From positions 1-6,194 of the forward strand of contig JAKAAD010000062.1 of the NCBI GenBank assembly GCA_021802305.1: DNA of 6,194 nt. The letters are read 5' to 3'. The position numbers and the translations under genes were made by a program. This DNA comes from a bacterium (GTDB lineage Bacteria; Chlamydiota; Chlamydiia; Chlamydiales; Rhabdochlamydiaceae). The notes beneath the pieces were generated by a model. It was not told the origin of the DNA. It saw nothing but the letters and a program-made list of their open reading frames with translations, and ran no database searches. Positions 1-6,071 of this stretch are shown here, in pieces (within the stretch, counting starts at the first letter, position 1; each line of letters starts with the position of its first letter).

Positions 1-1839
1 ATCAACATATCCCAACAGTGCATGTAAGCAACCCAAATGGTAGTAGCCCGAAGCACTGCCTAATTGAACGGCATGAAGAAGCTTGCGCTCTGCATCATGC
101 CAGAGCTGTTCGGCTTCTGAAGGATGGATAGTTCTTTGCGCAATGTGCATTAAAATGATGGCCCAATCGCAAAGAATTTGTTCATTGTCTTCATCTTGTT
201 TTGCGGCCAAACGAATATGGTGCAGGGCGTGTTCAAAATGGAGAAGTTCCCCTGACAACTCTCCTAAGTGAGAAAGGGCTACGGCCGAGCGGTGATGAGC
301 AATAGTAAAATCTGGGTCAATCATTAAAACATGGGCAAGATATTCGATGGAACGCATGTAGATGCTCTCATCTTCGTAAAACTCCCCTAGTGCGTCTAAT
401 GCACATGCATAATAGAAAAGCCAATCCGGATGCTGATAAATAGCTTGTTTTTGCTTAGAAAGAATGTTCTCAAATTGAACACATGCTTTTTCTAAAGAGG
501 ACTGATCTTGCGTGATTTCTCCATATTTAGAAAGGGCGATTGCGTAATCGATGATGTAATGCGTAGCAGGGTATAGGGCAATCGCTTTTTGGTAAAAACG
601 CAATGCGCGTTCGTATTCTTCGGGACAATCTTCTCGTTCTCCGATGAGACTATACGTCGATGCCATTGCATGCCATAGAGCGTGTTGCGTCCGATCTAAA
701 GATAACCCAACTTGAAACTTTTCAATTGCTTGATAGAAGATGTCGAGATCGTGAAAATACTCCCCGAGGATCATGCAAATATGCCCATGAGCACGCCAAA
801 TTTCCGGATCATCTTCCTCTTCTTCTGCAATTTGTAAGATGCGATTTTCTCCTTCGATGATGAGATCGATTCTTTCCATCGCCTTTCCCAACATGCCTAA
901 ACTTTCCGCGAGCAAAGCTATGGTCTTTGCACAGTTGGGTTTTAGCGAAAGGATGCGATGGCATTTTTCGATGCACGATCGCAGCTTGTTTGTATCAGGT
1001 CGATGTCTTGCAGCCTGGCAGCAAAATTCTGCCCATTGAGACCAAAGGAGTACATCGTTGGGGCAGTGTTTCGCTGCTACAGAAAAACATGCAGTCGCTT
1101 GTGTAAAATGGTCTTCGTCGTGGGAAACGAAGTAGAGATTTGCAAAAGTTTGTCCAAGGTATTTCCACGCGGAAGTATTGTCTCTGTCTAAAAAAGCGGC
1201 ATGTCTAAAACAGGAAATTGCCTTCAAAGAATAGCACATATCATTGATGTGCGATGAAAGATGGAGATAAGCAATTCCAAAGTCTAACCAAAAATCGGAG
1301 GGAAGAGCTGTCTCTTTTTGTGCGAGGCATTGATAGGCATCGATCGCAAGCTGTGCATCAAGAGCCTCTCCGGAATGTTCAGAGAGACGGAAATAGATTT
1401 TTCCTCGCTCCCAGTAGAGCTCTTGAGACGTAGATCCAAGAGAAATGGCGCGCTCGACTTTTTCTAATGCTTCGCGAAGGAAACGCTCTTCTTGGGTGAG
1501 TGCACCTAAGATAGAAAGGCAATAGCCCCAAGTTTCCCATAATTCTCCATGTTCAGGCGCTAAAATGCTAGCGGTTTTAAATCGTTTGTGCGCAAAAAGT
1601 AGAGCTTGTTTGTGCATTTTTCTCGTTGCAAACTCCAGCAAGGAAAGACCTTGTTCATAAATAAGCTTCCAATTTTGTGGCGAAAGCGCAAGCGATTGGG
1701 CAAAGAGTTGCATTGACGAGGCAAAATCATCCGTTTTTAATAGATGCATCTGGCCTTCGTGCAGCAGGTGTTCTGCACAATCATTCGAAGAAGGTGTCAG
1801 TCCTTCATTATGGACCTGAAAGAGAGAAAGGTTGTTCAT
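1..1839 (-). CDS. Large TPR-repeat protein, 3' end beyond window
   Basis: Reading from the ATG at 1839-1837 gives 613 uninterrupted codons to the left edge with no stop, so the C-terminus is missing. The protein begins MNNLSLFQVHNEG and has no signal peptide or membrane segment, so it is probably cytosolic or a secreted effector. From about residue 57 it is built of tandem helix-turn-helix units with the TPR signature. An aromatic or bulky anchor (W101, W143, W184, W225, W266, W348, W389, W473) opens helix A, small residues and LG/LGE follow, and helix B is of the A-x(6)-A type ending near a Pro (for example A412, A419, P424). Units repeat about every 41 residues, longer than the canonical 34. 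TPR arrays are protein-binding scaffolds; the partner here is unknown. The start has no clear Shine-Dalgarno sequence. The gene follows the men operon on the same strand after a 370-bp gap, so it is probably a separate transcription unit. TPR assignment is confident; function is not. Confidence 0.88.
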   Translation of the reverse strand, partial: MNNLSLFQVHNEGLTPSSNDCAEHLLHEGQMHLLKTDDFASSMQLFAQSLALSPQNWKLIYEQGLSLLEFATRKMHKQALLFAHKRFKTASILAPEHGELWETWGYCLSILGALTQEERFLREALEKVERAISLGSTSQELYWERGKIYFRLSEHSGEALDAQLAIDAYQCLAQKETALPSDFWLDFGIAYLHLSSHINDMCYSLKAISCFRHAAFLDRDNTSAWKYLGQTFANLYFVSHDEDHFTQATACFSVAAKHCPNDVLLWSQWAEFCCQAARHRPDTNKLRSCIEKCHRILSLKPNCAKTIALLAESLGMLGKAMERIDLIIEGENRILQIAEEEEDDPEIWRAHGHICMILGEYFHDLDIFYQAIEKFQVGLSLDRTQHALWHAMASTYSLIGEREDCPEEYERALRFYQKAIALYPATHYIIDYAIALSKYGEITQDQSSLEKACVQFENILSKQKQAIYQHPDWLFYYACALDALGEFYEDESIYMRSIEYLAHVLMIDPDFTIAHHRSAVALSHLGELSGELLHFEHALHHIRLAAKQDEDNEQILCDWAIILMHIAQRTIHPSEAEQLWHDAERKLLHAVQLGSASGYYHLGCLHALLGYVD

Positions 1840-1860
1840 TGGTTTGACCGGAAAGTTCAG

Positions 1861-1890
1861 AGTATAAAAGATCCGGAAATTTTCTGACAG
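1861..1890 (-). promoter_or_regulatory. Candidate sigma70-type promoter for the TPR gene
   Basis: On the minus strand, TATACT (1866-1861) fits a -10 box with 5 of 6 consensus matches. CTGTCA (1890-1885) fits a -35 box with 4 of 6, and the spacer is 18 bp. Transcription would begin near 1854, leaving a leader of about 15 nt before the ATG at 1839. That is consistent with the lack of a Shine-Dalgarno sequence there. This is an inference from consensus matching in an AT-rich spacer, where chance matches are common. Confidence 0.35.
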
Positions 1891-1911
1891 CGTTCAACAA
1901 TTGTGTAAAAT
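1884..1911 (+). promoter_or_regulatory. Candidate divergent plus-strand promoter
   Basis: CTGACA (1884-1889) and TAAAAT (1906-1911) are each 5 of 6 matches to the sigma70 -35 and -10 boxes, with a 16-bp spacer. The -35 box overlaps the candidate -35 of the opposing TPR promoter on the palindrome-like CTGACAG. The 8-bp perfect palindrome ACAATTGT (1897-1904) lies between the boxes. Transcription would start near 1918 and read toward the doubtful plus-strand ORF at 1957 and antisense into the 3' end of menE. A second TTGACA lies at 1918-1923 but has only a poor -10 (TAATTT) after it. Confidence 0.25.
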
Positions 1912-1956
1912 TTTTAGTTGACAATCTGCTGCAAAGAAATTAATTTTATAGTGTTT

Positions 1957-2265
1957 ATGAGTGCTTTAACCAGTATAAACAGCAAAGAGAGTTCCCTGTT
2001 GGCTCTCTATAAAAGCGCACAGCAGTTTGAATTGAGCAGTCTTCAATCTCCCATCAGTCTTGACTATGCGGTATTTCACTCGCTCTACTATTATGTTGGA
2101 GTCTTATGCAACGTCTGTTGTATCTCAAGGATGATATTCGCGCATAAGAAAAAATTTGTCGATCCTCTCAACTTTTTCTCTTGCTTTCAAGGCAACCAAA
2201 AACATCTCCTTAAAAATCTTTTTTCGAAAGAGCTGTGGTGCCTTGAAACGGAAATATGCGTATAG
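1957..2265 (+). CDS. Doubtful small ORF, possible one-pass membrane protein
   Basis: An ATG at 1957 opens 102 codons (MSALTSINSK to ETEICV) ending at TAG 2263-2265. The same frame could start at 1918, but 1957 lies just downstream of the promoter-like boxes. Residues of about 38-60 are hydrophobic and rich in Tyr and Cys, followed by basic HKKK, so a single inside-positive membrane segment is conceivable. Against it: there is no Shine-Dalgarno sequence, the last 56 nt run antisense through the end of menE, the composition is odd, and I recognise no family. It could be a chance ORF or a decayed gene. A second frame over 2064-2147 also encodes a hydrophobic stretch (about CGISLALLLCWS), which would fit a frameshifted remnant. 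Confidence 0.2.
   Translation: MSALTSINSKESSLLALYKSAQQFELSSLQSPISLDYAVFHSLYYYVGVLCNVCCISRMIFAHKKKFVDPLNFFSCFQGNQKHLLKNLFSKELWCLETEICV
2125..2205 (-). CDS. Possible micro-ORF directly behind menE
   Basis: The menE stop is embedded in TAAGGAG (2212-2206), the only strong Shine-Dalgarno-like sequence I see in front of any start in the window. ATG follows with no spacing at 2205-2203. A TTG in the same frame at 2199-2197 sits at a normal 6-nt spacing. The frame ends at TGA 2127-2125, giving 26 residues (from ATG) or 24 (from TTG), basic and ending in MREYHP. No family is recognised. The terminator-like hairpin falls inside it, which argues against a real gene. The purine-rich motif may be coincidental, or a remnant of a longer menE 3' end. 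Confidence 0.15.
   Translation of the reverse strand: MFLVALKAREKVERIDKFFLMREYHP
2149..2172 (-). terminator. Weak Rho-independent terminator candidate after menE
   Basis: On the minus strand GTTGA (2172-2168), loop GAGGA and TCGAC (2162-2158) can form a 5-bp stem including one G-U pair. AAA and then six T (2154-2149) follow. It lies about 40 nt past the menE stop, where an operon terminator would be expected. An A-run before the stem could extend pairing to the T-run. On the plus strand the same stem carries a C-A mismatch, so it is less convincing in that direction. The stem is short and low in GC, so termination may be leaky, allowing some read-through to the TPR gene. Confidence 0.35.
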
Positions 2266-3514
2266 GAATTTTGAATTTGGGAAGGAGTGTTTGTAAGATT
2301 TCTTGCAATACTTTGGGATTTCTTTCTGCGATCATATCTTGGACGTATGCAATGGGTCTCTGTCCAAATTCCACATCGTGTACGGGGACAACGGTCGCGT
2401 GAGAGATTCCGTCAATCGATAAAAGAGCAGCTTCAATTTCTTCCGGTTGTATATTTTCTCCTCCTGAAATAAATTGCCGATCGGCTCGTCCAATGTAAAG
2501 AAACCCTCTTGGAGTCCACTCAGCTAGATCATTTGTAGCAAACCAGCCATTGTGAGTAGGAAGTAGAGGAGTACAGGTTTGGGGATCCCAATATCCTTGG
2601 AAGAGAGTGCTTCCTTTTGCGAATACTGCACCAGAAGAGCGAATTTCTAAGATGCGATGTGGCAAGATAGCGCCTGCTTCTTCTGTACAAGGTTCGTGAG
2701 AAAGTGTAATTGTAGAGCTCATTTCCGTACATCCATAAGAGTTGAAAACAAGAAGATCTGCTTTTTTTGCACGTTGAAGGAGAGGCTTGGAAGTATATGC
2801 ACCTCCCAGCAAAAAAGAAGTATGAATGGGAAAGGAGCTTTTCTCTAGGATGCGATGAAGTTGCGTGGGAACAATGGAAGCATGGGTCACTTTGTGCATA
2901 TGTAGCACTTCATGAAGAGGTGCTGAAGAAAGTAAGAGAGTAGCGCCGCTAAGAATAGTGCGAAAGAGAAGAGCAAGCCCCCCTGCGTGAAAGAGGGGGA
3001 GAGAAAGAAGAACAAGGGAGTCTTGTGTGTAATGGAGAGCAGGGATAATCCCTTCTGCACTTTCTCTATGGTTTCGAAAAGTATGGCAAGCAATTTTTGG
3101 CATACCTGTGGATCCCGATGTGTAGAGCATCGTAGCAATGGTATCCTCCTCAATCGACCGGTCCAAAAATCGCTTTGTAGTAGTGGGCAATAGGGTGGGG
3201 TCAATCCAATGCGTAGCAGAACATCGCTTTGCTAGTTCTTTCCATCTCTTCTCCGGTTCTCGACTGCTCAGCAAACAAGAGGTTGCGCGCAATCGAAGTA
3301 AAGCAAAGATGACAAGGATGGTTGCAATCTCTTGTTTTGCGATAAAAGCGACGCGATCGCCCGCTTGAATGCCGAGCTCATGTAAAGATGCACATGTACG
3401 AGCAATCTCATTATCTAATTGCTGCGCAGTCCATGTTATTTTTTCTACAATGATGATCGGTTGATGGGGCGAGCGCGCTGCTCTTTCAGCAATGAAACAA
3501 TGGATTTCAGTCAT
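2210..3514 (-). CDS. menE: o-Succinylbenzoate--CoA ligase (MenE)
   Basis: This ANL-superfamily acyl-CoA synthetase adenylates o-succinylbenzoate with ATP and transfers it to CoA, giving OSB-CoA for MenB. It has 434 residues against about 450 in E. coli. The P-loop YTSGSTGMPK is at 131-140, followed by the MenE-like SLPLFHAGGL (171-180), THASIVPTQLHRIL (210-223), LLGGA (235-239) and the A5 motif NSYGCTEMSS (258-267). The ATP-ribose Asp is D329 (TNDL). The hinge and A8 region is GRADRQFISGGENIQPEE (342-359). The C-terminal subdomain ends TTALSKKDF, where K431 is the likely adenylation (A10) lysine. The chain stops three residues after it, so the usual short tail is missing. Translation starts at ATG 3514, overlapping the menC stop by 8 nt, which implies coupling. 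As last gene of the cluster it is followed by a weak terminator candidate. Assignment is strong from motifs and operon context. Confidence 0.96.
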   Translation of the reverse strand: MTEIHCFIAERAARSPHQPIIIVEKITWTAQQLDNEIARTCASLHELGIQAGDRVAFIAKQEIATILVIFALLRLRATSCLLSSREPEKRWKELAKRCSATHWIDPTLLPTTTKRFLDRSIEEDTIATMLYTSGSTGMPKIACHTFRNHRESAEGIIPALHYTQDSLVLLSLPLFHAGGLALLFRTILSGATLLLSSAPLHEVLHMHKVTHASIVPTQLHRILEKSSFPIHTSFLLGGAYTSKPLLQRAKKADLLVFNSYGCTEMSSTITLSHEPCTEEAGAILPHRILEIRSSGAVFAKGSTLFQGYWDPQTCTPLLPTHNGWFATNDLAEWTPRGFLYIGRADRQFISGGENIQPEEIEAALLSIDGISHATVVPVHDVEFGQRPIAYVQDMIAERNPKVLQEILQTLLPKFKIPIRIFPFQGTTALSKKDF

Positions 3515-4412
3515 GCGAAATGGGTTCCAGGCGTTGGAAGTTCACTGCAAAATGGTTAGGGGGGATCAAGCATCCATGCCGGATGCGGAAAGGTTCTAGC
3601 AGTACATCATTTTCTAGAAATCGATAGGTATCAAGTCCTGGAGGAGAGAGTAGGTGTGGCATTTCTTGTGCCATTTGTGCAATTCGTGCAATACCAATGC
3701 CCGTTTCATAACAACTACTGAGCACAGCGCGATGATTTTTGGCCCATTGAGAGCACATTTTTTTTCCTCCTATAATAGTGGGTTTCAGCACAAGGGCGAA
3801 CAACTTTTTGGTTTGTGGCAAGACTTCAATTGTGGAAAGGGATTCATCCAGCGCAAAGGGGAAGGGCAGGGTTTCTAAAGCATGTAATTCGTGCGTTGGT
3901 TCTTCGATGTATTCAACGGGAAGATGGGCAAATCGCCTTTTTGCTTCTTCATAAGAAAAGGATCGATTTGCATCCAGGCGAATGACGAAGTTAGGATGAA
4001 GAGCATGAACAATCTCCTCTATATCTCTTGTACTCAAAGCGCTCACTTTGATTTTGACGTGAGAAAATCCCTTTAATGCGTGCGTTCTTTCCATCATCTC
4101 TTCTTTGGATCCTGTAAGAAGGGTGCAAAAAGGAATGGGGGAAGAAGGAGGCTGAAAAGAGAGGGCAGATTCCAAACAAAATTCTACGGAGGGAGAAAGA
4201 AGAGGACAAGGCGTACGTTCATTGAGAGCCCGCATGGCAGCTTTCAGTTCATGTATTCCTCGCACCAAGGATTCGGTACTTCTTCCTGGATAAGGAGCCA
4301 TTTCACCCCATCCTTCACGTCCATCGTCATGCTGAACGTAGAGGAGAATTCCCGATCGCTTCCTATCAAGATGGCGAAGAGAAAGAGAATAGCGATAGAG
4401 TGAGAAATGCAT
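3507..4412 (-). CDS. menC: o-Succinylbenzoate synthase (MenC)
   Basis: This enolase-superfamily enzyme dehydrates SHCHC to o-succinylbenzoate. It has 301 residues (E. coli MenC is 320). The N-terminal capping domain has WGEMAPYPGRSTESL (35-49), matching the substrate-loop region of OSB synthases. The barrel carries the full catalytic set: KIK at 120-122 (K122 the probable acid/base), the metal ligands D147 in RLDANR, E170/E171 in YIEEP and D189 in LDESL, and the cation-stacking lysine K210 in LVLKPTIIGG. Downstream, SSCYETGIGIARIAQMA (232-248) and SPPGLDTYRFL (256-266) are typical of the family. The start ATG at 4412 is 4 nt after the menA stop; only a weak AGG precedes it. The gene overlaps menE by 8 nt. 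OSB synthases often drift and some are promiscuous N-acylamino-acid racemases, but the men operon context makes MenC the clear choice. Confidence 0.95.
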   Translation of the reverse strand: MHFSLYRYSLSLRHLDRKRSGILLYVQHDDGREGWGEMAPYPGRSTESLVRGIHELKAAMRALNERTPCPLLSPSVEFCLESALSFQPPSSPIPFCTLLTGSKEEMMERTHALKGFSHVKIKVSALSTRDIEEIVHALHPNFVIRLDANRSFSYEEAKRRFAHLPVEYIEEPTHELHALETLPFPFALDESLSTIEVLPQTKKLFALVLKPTIIGGKKMCSQWAKNHRAVLSSCYETGIGIARIAQMAQEMPHLLSPPGLDTYRFLENDVLLEPFRIRHGCLIPPNHFAVNFQRLEPISHD

Positions 4413-4416
4413 AGCG

Positions 4417-5283
4417 CTAGCCTAGGTAAACGCCAATGGAAAATAAAAGTGTATAGGCCCAAAAAAGCATTCCTATGCCGGAAAAGACTGGATGATAGTT
4501 TCCTTGTGCATGGGCAAGTCTATAGACCAAACGAGAAGCGGGAATAAGTAAAGCAAGAGTGAGCGATGTCCAAGGGAAGTTCCTCCAAAAAAATGCGGAC
4601 GCGAGGATGGCAAAAAGAGATGTGACTCCATATTCCCATATGCCAAAATGCGTGCCAAAGCGCACAACGAGTGTGCGTTTACCTGTTTTGCGATCCTCTT
4701 CGACATCTCGCATATTATTTGCAATGAGAAGCGCAGTAGAAAAGAGACCGGGAGCAATCCCTGCGTATCCTGCTTCCCAGGAAAAGGTGCGCGTGAGCAA
4801 AAAGTACGCGCATGCCGTTGCGACGGGGCCAAAAAAAGGAAAGACAAAACATTCTCCTAGTCCAAGATAAGCAAGAGGGTAAGGCCCCCCTGTATACATC
4901 CATCCTAATAAGAGTGCGCCTGCAAGAAGAAAAGCAATCACAAGACCTCCTCGAGCAACGAGAGGAAGACCAGCAATGATGGTCATAATGCAAGTAAGAA
5001 TGATAGCCTTTCGCATTGTTTGTTGTGAGACAAGACCTGCTGCTGTCACGCGCAAGGGACCTTTTCTTTGCGCAGAATCTCCTCCTTTTAAGAAGTCGTA
5101 ATAATCATTACAGAGGTTCGTTCCGATCTGAATGCCTAATCCAGTTATCAATAAGCAGATGCACCATTCCCAAGGAAGAGAGTGGTGGGAAAGAGCAAGA
5201 ACGGATCCAATGAGAATAGGGCTTACACTGGCAATGAGTGTTTTTGGTCGGGTTGCAGCTACCCATATTTGCAGAGAATTCAT
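4417..5283 (-). CDS. menA: 1,4-Dihydroxy-2-naphthoate polyprenyltransferase (MenA)
   Basis: This UbiA-family integral membrane prenyltransferase joins 1,4-dihydroxy-2-naphthoate to a polyprenyl diphosphate with loss of CO2, giving demethylmenaquinone. It has 288 residues, near the family norm of about 300. TRPKT (11-15) opens the first helix. The first Asp-rich Mg-diphosphate motif is NDYYD (59-63), followed by KGGD (66-69) and RKGPLRVTAAGLVS (73-86), the conserved MenA loop. The second motif is NNMRDVEED (189-197), followed by KTGKRTLVVRFG (199-210). Eight to nine hydrophobic helices can be read between about 16 and 286. The ATG at 5283 forms an ATGA overlap with the menB stop, so it is probably translated by re-initiation; no separate Shine-Dalgarno sequence is seen. 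UbiA relatives acting on other quinones are possible from sequence alone, but its place between menB and menC makes MenA nearly certain. Confidence 0.95.
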   Translation of the reverse strand: MNSLQIWVAATRPKTLIASVSPILIGSVLALSHHSLPWEWCICLLITGLGIQIGTNLCNDYYDFLKGGDSAQRKGPLRVTAAGLVSQQTMRKAIILTCIMTIIAGLPLVARGGLVIAFLLAGALLLGWMYTGGPYPLAYLGLGECFVFPFFGPVATACAYFLLTRTFSWEAGYAGIAPGLFSTALLIANNMRDVEEDRKTGKRTLVVRFGTHFGIWEYGVTSLFAILASAFFWRNFPWTSLTLALLIPASRLVYRLAHAQGNYHPVFSGIGMLFWAYTLLFSIGVYLG

Positions 5284-6071
5284 CGCGAATGCGCAAAGCG
5301 AGAAAAGTCTGGCTTTCTCTTTTCTAAAAAGGCTTTATGGCCTTCCTGTGCCTCTTCCGTCATGTAGTAAAGCATAGTTGCATTGCCCGCGAGTTCTTGT
5401 AACCCCGCTTGTCCATCACAGTCAGCATTCAATGCAGATTTTAAGCAGCGAATGGCAAGAGGGGAGTGTTGCAAGATTTCCTGACACCATTGAAGGGTCG
5501 TTGCTTCTAAATCTTCATAGGGAACCACACAATTGACAAGTCCCATGGCAAGCGCTTCTTGTGCTGTATAGCGCCTACAGAGAAACCAAATTTCGCGTGC
5601 CTTTTTTTGTCCCACAATACGGGCAAGATAGCTTGCACCAAATCCCCCATCGAAGGATCCTACCTTAGGTCCCACTTGGCCAAAAATGGCGTTATCCGCT
5701 GCGATCGTAAGGTCACACACGAGATGAAGCACATGGCCTCCGCCAATGGCATATCCTGCAATCATTGCAATGACGGGTTTGGGAAGAGATCGTATTTGTT
5801 TTTGTAGGTCGAGCACATTGAGTTGCTGCACACCCCGTTCATCTGCATAACCTGCATTTCCTCGAACGCGCTGATCTCCTCCAGAGCAAAATGCTTCTTT
5901 GCCTGCTCCCGTCAAGATGACAACGCCAATGGAGGGGTCTTCACGTGCATCGTTCAATGCATGAGACATTTCAGTGACTGTCAATGGCCTGAAAGCATTG
6001 CGCACTTCCGGGCGATGGATTGTGATTTTGGCAATGCCTTTTTCTTTTTGAAACTTGATATCAGTGTACAT
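5280..6071 (-). CDS. menB: 1,4-Dihydroxy-2-naphthoyl-CoA synthase (MenB)
   Basis: This crotonase-fold enzyme catalyses the intramolecular Claisen (Dieckmann-type) ring closure of OSB-CoA to DHNA-CoA. It has 263 residues. FCSGGDQRVRG (61-71) supplies one oxyanion-hole glycine, and GYAIGGGHVLHLVCD (106-120) the other. GQVGPKVGSFDGG (131-143) carries S139 and D141, equivalent to E. coli S161 and D163. Y236 in YYMTEEAQEG matches E. coli Y258. G134, in the place of E. coli G156, marks a type I MenB that uses bound bicarbonate as the base rather than an internal Asp. The similarity to E. coli MenB, from memory, is high along the whole length, but about 22 N-terminal residues of the E. coli protein are absent. 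An in-frame TGA lies 36 nt upstream with no better start between, so ATG 6071 is fixed. There is no Shine-Dalgarno sequence. The stop overlaps menA by 4 nt. Confidence 0.97.
   Translation of the reverse strand: MYTDIKFQKEKGIAKITIHRPEVRNAFRPLTVTEMSHALNDAREDPSIGVVILTGAGKEAFCSGGDQRVRGNAGYADERGVQQLNVLDLQKQIRSLPKPVIAMIAGYAIGGGHVLHLVCDLTIAADNAIFGQVGPKVGSFDGGFGASYLARIVGQKKAREIWFLCRRYTAQEALAMGLVNCVVPYEDLEATTLQWCQEILQHSPLAIRCLKSALNADCDGQAGLQELAGNATMLYYMTEEAQEGHKAFLEKRKPDFSRFAHSR

Larger units (their letters stand above)
1840..2209. other. Intergenic spacer between menE and the TPR gene
   Basis: This 370-bp stretch is more AT-rich than its flanks and has no convincing gene. It contains the separately listed terminator candidate, micro-ORF, doubtful plus-strand ORF and two opposing promoter candidates. 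It also has a 6-bp inverted repeat AGAGAG/CTCTCT (1986-1991 and 2003-2008, 11-nt loop) with no adjoining T-run. The parts nearest the TPR start (about 1860-1955) look regulatory: clustered promoter-like boxes, the ACAATTGT palindrome, and CAAC/GTTG half-sites around the AT-rich core. Confidence 0.6.

Noticed and set aside
839..1191. Plus-strand open frames across the left third of the window.
   Set aside because: They lie antisense to the long, well-patterned TPR frame, are overlapping and short, and show no recognisable protein features.
1986..2008. AGAGAG/CTCTCT inverted repeat considered as a terminator.
   Set aside because: It has an 11-nt loop and no continuous T-run on either side, and is less well placed than the hairpin at 2149-2172.
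2979..2999. Inverted repeat CCCCCT / AGGGGG with a 9-nt loop.
   Set aside because: It lies inside menE over the codons of the conserved LPLFHAGG motif. The pairing is explained by Pro and Gly codons and has no T-run.
3354..3361. GCGATCGC octamer resembling the cyanobacterial HIP1 element.
   Set aside because: I noticed a single copy, inside menE. HIP1 genomes carry it at high frequency, so it says nothing here.
4661..4677. Perfect 6-bp stem CGCACA / TGTGCG with a 5-nt loop.
   Set aside because: It is within menA over the conserved RTLVVR codons, far from any gene boundary and without a terminator tail; likely coincidental.
4715..4993. Alternative frames overlapping menA and menC on both strands.
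   Set aside because: They are Cys-, Ser- and Arg-rich shadow translations of genes whose own frames carry complete catalytic motifs.
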